In this document: positions 45,240 to 58,300 of the stretch, in pieces
How positions within the stretch are numbered: position 1 is the stretch's first letter
Layout of the letters: each line of letters starts with the position of its first letter
DNA from: Burkholderiaceae bacterium
GTDB taxonomy: Bacteria; Pseudomonadota; Gammaproteobacteria; Burkholderiales; Burkholderiaceae_C
Direction: 5' to 3'
Length of the DNA: 64,000 bases
Assembly (NCBI GenBank): GCA_018780645.1
Contig: JADMJJ010000024.1
Coordinates: forward strand, 1 to 64,000
Program-made: the position numbers and the translations under genes
Notes under the pieces: model-generated
What the model was told of the DNA's origin: nothing
The model's input: the letters and a program-made list of their open reading frames with translations, nothing else
Database searches by the model: none

Positions 45240-45760
45240 GCCGAGACCTTGTGGAACCGGACGCGGCTGCGCCCGGCCTGAAGCGGCGTTTGGCCAGCCT
45301 GACCTATGAAGGGGTGGTCCTGTTCGGAGTCGTGTTCGTGGCGGGCTATCTGTACTCGGCCCTGACGCAGCAGCGCAATGCCATGCAAGGCCGCTACGGC
45401 CTGATGACCTTTGAATTCGTCGTGCTGGGCATCTACTTCATATGGTTCTGGACCCATGGCGGCCAAACGGTAGCGATGAAGGCCTGGCATCTGCGCGTGG
45501 TGGACACTGCAAACCGACCCTTGAGCCAGGTGCGTGCACTGGCCCGCTATGTCGCAGGCCTGCTGTGGTTCGCACCAGCGCTGCTGGTCATCGAGGTCAA
45601 CGGCCTCAAGGGCACCGGCCCGGTGCTGGGCACCTTGTTCGTGGGCATGCTGATCTACGCCCTGCTCTCCCTGCTGCTGCCGGGACGCCAGTTCCTGCAT
45701 GACCTGCTGTGCGGCACCCGGCTGATCACGCAACACCCGGCCCCAAGGAAAAAGCGCTGA
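45236..45760 (+). CDS. RDD family membrane protein
   Basis: A 174-residue integral membrane protein. The RDD domain begins PGLKRRLASLTYEGVVLFGVVF, with the Arg and Asp-like positions of the family, and about four hydrophobic segments are visible. The QTVAMKAWHLRVVD segment is characteristic of the family. RDD proteins are poorly characterised, with some linked to ion or osmotic balance. It is coupled to DUF3106 by an ATGA overlap and precedes dgkA by 12 bases. Confidence 0.9.
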   Translation: MSRDLVEPDAAAPGLKRRLASLTYEGVVLFGVVFVAGYLYSALTQQRNAMQGRYGLMTFEFVVLGIYFIWFWTHGGQTVAMKAWHLRVVDTANRPLSQVRALARYVAGLLWFAPALLVIEVNGLKGTGPVLGTLFVGMLIYALLSLLLPGRQFLHDLLCGTRLITQHPAPRKKR

Positions 45761-45772
45761 ACCGCGAACATC

Positions 45773-46153
45773 ATGAGCAACCCCTACAAAGGCCGCACCG
45801 GCCTGGACCGCATCCAGCGCGCGCTCGGCTATTCGATGTCCGGTCTGCGGGCCGCGTACAAGGGCGAGGACGCCTTCCGCCAGGAGTGCTGGCTGGCACT
45901 GGTGCTGATGCCCAGCGCCTTCTGGCTGGGCCGCAGCTGGGTCGAGGTGGCGCTGCTGCTCGGCTCGGTGCTGCTGGTGATGATTGTCGAGCTGCTGAAC
46001 TCAGGAATCGAGGCAGCGATCGACCGCGTGTCCTTCGAGCTCCATGACCTGTCCAAGCGCGCCAAGGATCTGGCCAGTGCGGCGGTGTTGTTGTCACTGG
46101 TGCTGTGTGGCGGCATCTGGGCGGCGGCCCTGTGGTCGCGCTTCGGAGGCTGA
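45773..46153 (+). CDS. dgkA: Diacylglycerol kinase
   Basis: A 126-residue inner-membrane enzyme that phosphorylates diacylglycerol with ATP and so recycles lipid released during membrane-derived oligosaccharide and lipopolysaccharide modification. The signature [15 protein letters not shown] followed by [13 protein letters not shown] is complete, with three transmembrane helices. Length is normal. It lies inside the sigma factor cluster and is followed five bases later by the LOG gene. Confidence 0.95.
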   Translation: MSNPYKGRTGLDRIQRALGYSMSGLRAAYKGEDAFRQECWLALVLMPSAFWLGRSWVEVALLLGSVLLVMIVELLNSGIEAAIDRVSFELHDLSKRAKDLASAAVLLSLVLCGGIWAAALWSRFGG

Positions 46154-46158
46154 GCGCC

Positions 46159-46743
46159 ATGGCTCCCTGGTCGCTTTGCGTCTATTGCGGCTCGCGGCCC
46201 GGCACCTTGCCGGCCTACGAAGCCGCGGCCGCACACACAGGACGCCTGCTTGGCGAGCGCGGCCTGGGCCTGGTCTATGGCGGCGGCCGCGCCGGTTTGA
46301 TGGGCACGGTGGCCGATGCGGCGCTGGGCGCAGGCGCATACACGGTGGGTGTGATCCCTGACAGCCTGATGTCTCGCGAACTGGGCCACAGGGGCCTGCA
46401 TGAGCTGCATGTCGTGCAGACCATGCACCAGCGCAAGCAGCTGATGGCCGAGCGCGCCGACGCCTTCGTGGCCCTGCCCGGCGGCATCGGCACCTTCGAG
46501 GAACTGTTCGAGGTCTGGACCTGGCGCCAGTTGGGCTACCACGACAAGCCGGTGGGCCTGCTCAATGTCGATGGCTATTACGACAGCCTCTTGAGCTTTC
46601 TGGATCAGTCCACCACCCAGGGCTTTGTGCAGTCGGCGCAGCGGGAGTTGCTGCTGGTGGACGATTCGGCCGACCGACTGCTCGACCGGCTGCAAGCAGC
46701 TTCAGCGCGGGCGCTGAAGCCGGACGACTATCAACGCATCTAG
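46159..46743 (+). CDS. LOG family protein (TIGR00730 Rossmann fold)
   Basis: A 194-residue nucleotide-binding protein. GGGRAGLMG and the catalytic [12 protein letters not shown] motif are complete. The family hydrolyses nucleoside 5'-monophosphates, including cytokinin riboside monophosphates in plants and some bacteria; in most bacteria the substrate is likely AMP or a similar nucleotide. ATG 46159 gives the normal start [12 protein letters not shown]. It is the last gene of the sigma factor cluster and converges on glnB with six bases between the stops. Confidence 0.9.
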   Translation: MAPWSLCVYCGSRPGTLPAYEAAAAHTGRLLGERGLGLVYGGGRAGLMGTVADAALGAGAYTVGVIPDSLMSRELGHRGLHELHVVQTMHQRKQLMAERADAFVALPGGIGTFEELFEVWTWRQLGYHDKPVGLLNVDGYYDSLLSFLDQSTTQGFVQSAQRELLLVDDSADRLLDRLQAASARALKPDDYQRI

Positions 46744-46749
46744 ATAGCG

Positions 46750-47190
<441 letters not shown>

Positions 47191-47250
47191 CTAGACTGGC
47201 CGGGCAAGATAGAGGCCCTGGCGCTGCAGCCGGGCCCGACTGATGAGGAC

Positions 47251-49287
<2,037 letters not shown>

Positions 49288-49303
49288 GACTGGCGCTGGC
49301 GCC

Positions 49304-52300
49304 TCAGAACTCCAGCTCGCCGACCGCGACGACCTGCTGCGCCGCCGAGGGGTTCTCGCGCAGCAGCGCCTCGAAGTCCCAGCCGCCATCCTCGGTGCGG
49401 CGAAGCTGCGGGAACATGGCCGCCAGCGGACCGGCACGGAAACCCGCGGGACCGAGGCTGGCGGGCTGCAGCGGCGTCTGCGACGGCAGGCCATTGACCT
49501 GCGACCAGATGCGCGGCGACGTGATGATCTGATCCGGGCGCTGTGCCAGCAGGAAGGCCGTCGTACTCAGGCGCTTGCCCTCGCGCTCCAGCATGAAGGT
49601 CCGATCCGGCTCATACAGCTGTACGTCGGCGGCAGCGCTGGGCTGGAGCGCCTGGTTGTTCATCTCGATCAAGCCACCGGGCGTCCCCAGACTCATTGCG
49701 CCGGTGATGCGTGCCAGGTCGAAGCGGGTCCAGGCGCCGGTGGTGGTGAACCGTGCATCCACTGCGTTGAGCAGCGGCACCTGCCAGCGCAGGGGCGTAT
49801 CAACGGTCAGCTCGATGCGCGTGGCAGGCCTCTCGTCCACGCCACCAAGCTCGGTGAGCAGGCCATCGCCAGCCGTGGACACCAGACCGCCCGTGATCTG
49901 ATCGGCATGGAGCTTGATGCTGTCGCCGATGCGGCCCTCGCGCAACGCGATCTGCGTGGCCGTGCTCAGCTCGGCGGTGTCGGCGCGCAACACATCCAGC
50001 CGCATCTCGCGTCCCGCCTCCAGTTCGACGATCGGCGCGCTCAGGCTGCCGATGCGCATCGCCCCGGCGGCGCGCAGCCGTGCATGCACGCCAGCGTTCA
50101 GCGTCTGTCCCTGGAGGTCTTGCGTCGCCAGCAGGTCCAGACGGCCCTGGCTGCCGATCTCGCCCAGCCGCAGCTGCGCGCCCTTCAGGCTGACATCGCC
50201 CTGCCCCACCAACACATCCAGGCGCAGGTCGCCAGCCGCGTCAACCTCGACCGGGCCGCCGGAACGCAACTCGCCTAGCGTGGCATCGCGGCTCATCTGC
50301 AGCCGTGCGTCCAGGCCGGTATTCAGCGTACCCAGCGTGAGGCTGCCGGCCTGCAGCCGCAACTCTCCGGCCACGTCCAGACTGCCGATTTCGACGGCAC
50401 CCGGCGCCCTCAGGCTGCTTCCCGCACCCGATGTGATCGAGCTGGCACTCAGGTCACGGGCCGATTGCAGGTCCAGCGCCCGGCCGACCGTCAGATCGCG
50501 CAGGGTCAGTGCATCGGCGACCAGCACCAGGTCGCCTCCGATCGAGCCGCGGCCCTGCAGCTCGAAGACGCCCGCCAGCTTGATCTCGGCGCCCTCACCC
50601 ACCTCGAGACCGGCCATATGCACCGCACCCGCGGGCAATTCGGCCGCCGCCGAGGCCTGCGCCGATGCGGCGCCAAGCCCGGCCACCGCCGGTGTCGGCG
50701 GGGTCGACAAGGTCAGCGAACCGCCCACCTTCAGCGGGCCGAAGCTCATGACACCGGCCTGCGCCTTCAGGTCGCCGTCGAAACGGCCCAGCTCGGTGAT
50801 CTCCAGCTTGCCGCTCAGCTGCAACGCGGCATCGCCCGCCACATGCAGCGTCGAGCTCACCAGGTCGCCAGCTTGCAGCCTCAGCGGCCCCGCCACATCG
50901 AGCTGTGGAATCTGCACCGAGCCCTTGGTGTCCAGGCTGGCCGCCCCACCGACCTCCAGTTGCTCGAGCGCGATGCCCCCGGCATGGATGAGCCAGCTGC
51001 CCGCACCGCCGCTGGTGACGCGCTTGCCGCTCAGTTCGCCCGCCTCGACTCGCGCTGCAGCACCCACATCCAGTGTGGTCAGGCTCAGGCCCGCCGGCGA
51101 GCGCAGATCGGCCGCGGCCTTCACCTGCACCGGCCCCGCCCAATCGATGCGTGCCGCCGTGGCGCTGAGGCCGGCGCCAAATTGACCGCCCTGACCCAGC
51201 AGCCAGTCGCCCGACAGTGTCAGCTTCGCGTCGCCACCAGCCTGCACATCGTTCACGCGGAAATGGCGGGCCTGCACGTCCAGCTGTGCGCCGCTCTGCA
51301 AATGGTCCAGTTCGACATCGGTCGCGGCCACGATGCTTGCAGCCCCACCCACCTGCAACTGCCCGGCCTTCAGCATGCCCGTGCGCAGTGCCGCAGCTCC
51401 GCCAACCTGGACCGGACCGGTCAGTGTCACGCCCGCGGCCTCGGCCTTCAGCTCCGCATCGAACCTGCCCCGCTGCGCCAGCCGCCAATCGCCGGCAAGC
51501 TGCAGATGGGCATCGCCGCCGGCCTGCATGTCCTGCGCCCGCAGGTCTCGCGCCTGCAACTCCAGGCGGCCACCGCTCAGCAGTTGCCTCACATCAATGT
51601 CGGTCTTGGCCTGGAGGCGTGTGTCACCGGCCACTTGCAGGCTGTCGGCCTGCAGGCCTGCGCTGCGCAGGTCCAGCTTCAGGTCGGCGCCTGCGGTCAG
51701 CGTCGTCAGCCGCAGCTCTCCTGCCATGATGTCGGCAGAGCCACCCAGGCCCAGCGCGCCAACGGACACGTTCTTCTGCACGTCCACGGCGGTGATGCCT
51801 GCGACCTGAATGCCGTCGGCGGCGAGGCTGTCGGCGCGCAGATCGAGGTCGGCGCCGAACACCGCCTGGCCGGCAATGGCCAGATCCTTCGCTAGCTTCA
51901 AATGCGCCGTGCCCGCGGCGGCGACGCTGGCCAGCTCGGCACGATCAGCGTCCAGCGTCAGTGTGCCGCCCACATCAAGGGCACCCAGCAGGACCGAGGT
52001 CCTGGCCTGAAGCGCGGCATCGCCACCGACGCTCAGCCGCTCGAACTTGATGCCACCCTCCATGCCGTTCAAGCTTGCCGTGCCGCCAATCGTCGCGCCC
52101 GCACCCGACAGCGAGGCCCCACGCAGCAGGGCGTCGCCCTGCAGCCGCAGCGCCGCGGCCCGGAACTCGCCGGCAACCATCACGCTGCTGTCGCCGGCCA
52201 CATCGAGTGACTGGCCATCGAACGCGGCCACGTCGATGCGAAGATCGCCGCCCACCTGCAGTGGCCCGATCGCTGCAGCGCCCGCGGCGATGTTCAGGTT

Positions 52301-55300
52301 GTCGCCCACGTCCAGGCGGGCTATGCCCAGTGCTGCGCCCGACTGCAGGGTGGCCGAGCGTCCAACCGTGACGCTGTCAAGCCGGATCTCGGCGGCGCGT
52401 GCATCGAGCTTCCCGCCGACTGCGGCCGTTGTCGCCGTCAGCAGACCAGCCGCCTGCAGCGATGCATCGCCGCCCACCTGCACCGGCCCGAGCGTTGCCG
52501 CGCCCGCCGTGATGTTCAGGCTGTCGCCCACGTCCAGGCGGGCTATGCCCAGTGCTGCGCCCGACTGCAGGGTGGCCGAGCGTCCAACCGTGACGCTGTC
52601 AAGCCGGATCTCGGCGGCGCGTGCATCGAGCTTCCCGCCGACTGCGGCCGTTGTCGCCGTCAGCAGACCAGCCGCCTGCAGCGATGCATCGCCGCCCACC
52701 AGCACCGGCCCGAGCGTGGCCGCGCCCGCCGTGATGTTCAGGCTGTCGCCCACATCCAGGCGGGCTATGCCCAGGGCTGCGCCCGACTGCAGGGTGGCGG
52801 AACGTCCAACCGTGACGCTGTCGAGCCGGATCTCGGCAGCGCCTGCATCGAGCTTGCCGCCGACTGCGGCCGTCCTCGCCGTCAGCAGGCCGTCCGCCTG
52901 CAGCGACGCATCGCCCCCCGACTGCAGCGCATCCATCGTGAGCAAGGCCGCTGAGGCCGACAGCGACGTCCCCGCCCTCAGTGAGCCAAGAGTCGCTGCG
53001 CCACCGGCCGAAACCGACAGTGCATTGCCGGCACTCATTCCGCCGGCGTCCAGCGCGGCTCCCGCGCCCAGGCCAAGGCTGCCGGCTGCGTCGAACGAGC
53101 CGCCCTGCAGCGTCGTGGCGGCTTGCGCATCGGCCTCGCCCCCCGCGGCAAGCGAGCTCAGCTGCAGTGATCGGGCCGAGCGCAGCGCAATCGAACCCAG
53201 TGCCTGCACATCGTTGAGCCGCATGTCGCCATCGTGGCTGATCAGCATCAGGTCCCCATCGGAGCGGGCCAGCCCCGCCACGCTGATCTGACCGGCGTCG
53301 ACCTGCAGCAGGTGGCCCGCGCCGCGGGCGAACAGGCTGTCAGCCGCATCGAACGCACCCTTGACCTGCAACCGGATATTGCCAGCGCTGCTGAGAGCGC
53401 CTTGCAGCCTGAGGCTGCCCTCGGTGCCGAGAAACAGGTCGCCACTGTCCAGGCCGAGCTGCTCCAGCACGACATCAGGCTGGAGCAGGTTGAGGAACAG
53501 GCCACCGCTGCGGCTGCGCACCGCCACGCGCGCGGCATCCAGCTGCAATGGCAGCGCGGCGGTGCCGACGCCGGCGCCTTCGCTGTTCAGCACGTTGAGA
53601 GCCAGCAGCCCTCCCGGAGTACCGACCTGTATCCGGTTCGCCGCGCCGACGGCGGCAATGCGGCCCAGCGGCGCCTCTATCGCCACGCCGGTCTGACCGA
53701 ACAGGTTCGCCACGAGGGCATCGCCGCCACTCAGATTCAGGCTGAGGGCGCCGGCCTCGCTGCGCAGGCCGCTGCCCGCCGCCATTCTCGCGCCCAGGGC
53801 CAGCAGCGACACATCGCCCTGTGCCTGCAGCGTCGCCTGATCCTGCGCGATGAAGTCGCCGCCGATCAGCAGCATGGCCTTGCCGCCGACGGTCACGCCG
53901 CCGGTCAGGCTCAGGTCGGTGGCTTCAGGCGCCCTCAGCACCAGATCATTGGCAAGCACCGAGGTTCCCAGGCGCAGGGCCTCGCCGCTGGCGCCTATCC
54001 AGGCACTCTGCCCGTGCAGGGTCAGCGCACCGCCGGTGGTGCGCAGCTCCAGGCTCTTGCCGTCCGGCCCGCCGATATCGCCGGCCGTCCACAGATTCAG
54101 GTCATGGCCGCTCAGCGACAGCAGACCGGCCTCCTTCTGACGGATGCTGCCAGTCTCGGCACGCAGGTCCACCGTCTGGCCGGCGCCCATCAGGTCGAGC
54201 ACCAAATTGCCTAGCGGCTGCACGATGTGGATGTCACCGTCGGCCCTGGCCAGGCTCAGTTCATCGCTCCGGATGACCAGAGGCTGCGCCGCGGAGCCGA
54301 TGCTGCCGCGGCCGCCATCCAGCACCAGGATCGTGCCCTCAAGCTGCGGGCCGGCGGCCGTGCCGGCCACGCTCAGGCCGTCCTGGCTCAGCAGGCGCAG
54401 GCCGCCGGTGCTGAGCACCTTGCCGAGCTTGAGCTCGCCCTCGGCCTGCACGAACAGCTGGCCGTTGAAGCTGGCGTCCAGTTGCTGGCCGGCGCGCAGG
54501 AAGAAGGGCCGGTTATCCCGCACCCTCAGGCCGATGATGTTGCCATCGGCATCGGCCAGGGTCTGCACATCGCCCGGGGCAACCGCCAGCGACAGGGCGT
54601 CCCGGTCCTCCGGACTCAAGGCCTGACCCCGAGGCAGCGTGCGGAAACCGTTGTCGCGGCCCAGCGTGGCGGTCGCTCCGCCGCTGGTCAGCGTGACCGT
54701 CTTGCCCGAGATGTTGAGGTGCTCGATCTCGCCGGTGCCGCCACCGCTGCCGGTGTTCAGCGCCGTCAACCGGATCGAGTTCTCCAGCCGGTCCTGGCCC
54801 CAGTAGCTGCCGGTGGCGTAGCGCTGCAGCAGCGCGGCATCGCCGGTGAACTGATAGACCGGGTCATAGCTCTGGAAGGCCGTCTGCGTCGCCCAGCCAG
54901 CTCCCAGGCCGGCGGCAAAGTCGCCCGCCAAGGCGTTGAAGCGGCTGTTCACATAGGCCTGCAGCTGGGCATCGGTCGGCGCCGCGCCGAGCACGGTGGC
55001 CGCCATCGCACGCACCGAGTCCTTGCCCGAGGCAGTGAGTACGCCGCCACTGGTGGCGTTCCTCAGCTGCCAGTACTCGTTGTAGCGGTCCGCACTGAAG
55101 CGGTAGTTGGCGGCCTGGGCCTGGAACTCGGGCCGGCTCTGCCAGCTATTGGCGCCCAGCAGGCTGTCGAAGGTGCCGGTATAGCGCGCCAGCAACTCGT
55201 TGGCCCAGGCGTTCACCTGCGCGTCGCTGGGCTGGGCAATGCCCAGGCGCGCGGCGGTCTGAGCGCGCAGGGCACTCAGGCCCGCGCTGTTCAGGGTGAT

Positions 55301-58300
55301 GGTACGGCCGCCACTGCCCAGCGTGCCGAGCGCGCGCAGGCTCCAGTAGTCTCGATAGTCGCGGCTGACCTGCTGGTCCAGCGGCGCGATGGTGTGGAGC
55401 AGGGTGTCGGCCGTGGCCGCGCTGCGGTCCCCGGCCAGGTGCAGCTGGCCCTGCCACAGCGCCAGCAGGTCTTCGTTGGCACGGCCGCTGAGGCCCTCGC
55501 CCTCCCGGTAATCGAACAACGAGCCCTGGGTGTTGATGCGCACATTGCCATCGGTGGCGCCGATGCTGTCCACACGGATATCGCCGCCGGCCAGGTTCAG
55601 ATTGACGTCGCCAAGCGCCTGGGCCCTGATGATGCCGCGCTGCGAGACCTGGTCGCCGATGCTGCTGACGGTAACGTTCAGCGCCTGGTCGGCGCCGGCG
55701 CCACCGATGCGGCCGTTGCGGCTCTCCAGCTCGACCTGGAAGGCCTTGACGACGCTGGCCGCCGAGGCCGCCGTGATCTCGCCATCGGCGCGAACACTCA
55801 AGCGACCAGCCGAGGCGCTGCTGCCGGCGCTGACACTGCCCAGGCTCAGTGCGGACGACGCGTCCAGCGCCAGATTGCCGCCCGCCTCGGCATTCAGCAC
55901 GCCGCCGGTGAGCCGTATGTTCAGCGCCTGGCTGCTACCGTCGCCGCCCAGATCGCCAGCGGCGCTGAGCGTCAGATTCCTGGCCGTGATCAGACCGCCA
56001 TCATGGCCCACCAGCTTGCCAGCCTCCGTGACGCTGATGCTGGTGTCGCCACCGGCATTGGAAATGGTCTTGCCCACATGGGCGCTGGCATTGGAGCCGA
56101 TCGTGATGCCCCCGGTGCCGAAGCCCTTGAAGGCGATGGCCACCGCATGATCGGCCCTGACGCTGCTTCGCTGTATCAGGGTGGCCGAGGTCGCCAGGCC
56201 GAACAGGCGGTTCGCCGGTCCGTTGTTCGAGTAGGTCACGTTCCAGTAGTCGAAGCCGGCGCTGGCGTCGAAGCGATAGCTGTAGTTGACGTCCTTCAGC
56301 GCCGGATTCAGGCTCACGCCGGAAGACACGACGCTCCAGCTCGGCGTGCTCAGATGGGTGGCCTTGCCCTGCTCGTCAAGAAACTCCCAGTCGGTGGCAT
56401 AGAAATAGTCCCAGTACTGGCCGGGCACGATGCGGCGTGTGGCCGTGGCCTGTCGGGTCCAGTCATAGCGATAGCCCTGCCTGGGCAGATAGCTGGCCGT
56501 GCTGGCGCCGTTCTCGGTGCTGGTGCCCTGCACCGGGGTCAGGCCGACATAGTCGCTGGCCAGACGGTCCTGGTACATGTCGACCTGCTGGCCATCGGTG
56601 CTGACGTACCAGGTGGTCAGCGGCGCGACCACATTGCGCTTGAGTTTGGGGCTGTAGACGCTGGCCAGCTGGCCGTTGTCGGTGATCTGTATCACCCCCT
56701 TGCTGTTGCTGCTGGTCTCGATGCGCGGCAGGTCGATCTCGAGACCGGAGTTGTTCTGCAAATTCAGCTTCATCGCGCCGGTCGAGAGCTCGATCTTCGA
56801 TGAGCCGGTGGCATTGCTGTTGAGCATGATGCCGGTCAGCTTCACCGCGCCCTGGCTGCTGCCGCCGATGCTGGCGGTGCTCACCCGCCGGGTGCTGGGG
56901 TCAAAGGTCACGGTCAGCCTGGGACTGCTCGCACCGTAGGTCAGCGACGCGGCCGGCACCTCGTACAGGCCGTTCTCCTGCGCACGCAGCGCGTTGCGGG
57001 CACGGCAGCTGGGGTCGAGCACGCACTCGAAGAAACTGAACTGCGGGCCGGCCCAGAACCTGCCGTCCTTGCGGTACAGCTTGGTGCTGTTGATGGTGAC
57101 GTCGACCTCGCGTGCCGTGCCCGCGAGGATGGGCGCGTTCAGGTCCAGGTAGCGCGCACTGATGTCCACCCGGTTGGCCAGCAGGCCCGGGCTGGTGACG
57201 CCGTTGATGGCCGTGGGCCGGGTGCCTTCCAGGGTCTTGACCTGCAAGGTGTCGAACAGGTAGTGGCCGTCGTACCAGTTGCCGCCGCTCTTGTACTGCT
57301 GGTTGCCCAGGTTCTTGCGGAAAAGGTACCCGGAGCCCGAACCCTTGTTCTCGACGATGCCCTGCAGCTGCCTCGAGTAGGTGACGGCGTCGGTCGAGCT
57401 GCCGATGCCCCGCCGCACATAGAACGCATAGGCCACGGTGTCGATGAAGTTGAACGCGTCGCTGGGCCGCACCAGTGCATCCCAGGAGGCCCACTCGTTC
57501 TGCGGCGTGCCACCGATCTTGGCGTAGCCCGTGCTCTCCAGCACGAAGGTGCCCTGGGGCACCTGGATGTCCACCGTCAGCGCATCGGGTGCGGCACCCC
57601 AGGCGTTGCCGAAGTCGTTCACCAGCGTGAAGCTGCCGCGGGGGTTGCGCACCGTCGTCACGCCGGAGGCGCCGCTCTGGAACACGATGTCCGATGCCAG
57701 GCCGCCGAATGCGGTGTTGTAGCTGTTGTGCAGATCGATCGCCGGCGCACGCCCCTTGTCGACCTCCTGCGTCGACAGGCCCGCCGGCCTGACGGCGCCG
57801 CCGAGGAAGGTGACCGCCCCGCCGCTGTCGGCATCGGGTATGACCATCATATTGGCCAGCAGGTACCGGTTGCTGGCGTTGGCCACCCTTATCAGCGGCC
57901 CGCCCTGCGCACGCAGGCTGCCGCTACCGCTGGCGCTGGGCGCCGACACCTCGATATTGCCGCCGGCCACGAACAGGTCGGGCAAGGCATAGGCGCCCAT
58001 GGCCTGATCGGGCACATTGCCCAGCTTCTCCTTGGCGCCGCTGTCGTAGTAGCGGCTCGGGTTGAAGCCGTCGATGCGGGCGATGTAGGCCTTGGGCTTG
58101 AGGGCCAGCGCCGGATCGACGAGCTGACCGGTGGCATCGTGATAGCCACCGGTTGCGTCCATCGTGAAGCTCTGGACCGGAAGGGCCAGGGCCGGCTGGT
58201 CGACGGTCTGCGTCAGCTGACCAGTCGCATCGATGCGCAGGTCGCGCAGCCGGTAGTAGCCCGCCGTCACCTGGCCGTTCACCGCCACGCTGCCGGCAAA

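Noticed and set aside
52256-52921. Repeats considered as a CRISPR array or mobile-element ends
   Set aside because: The unit is 222 bases, in frame, contiguous without spacers, and codes for protein repeats, so it is a coding tandem duplication.
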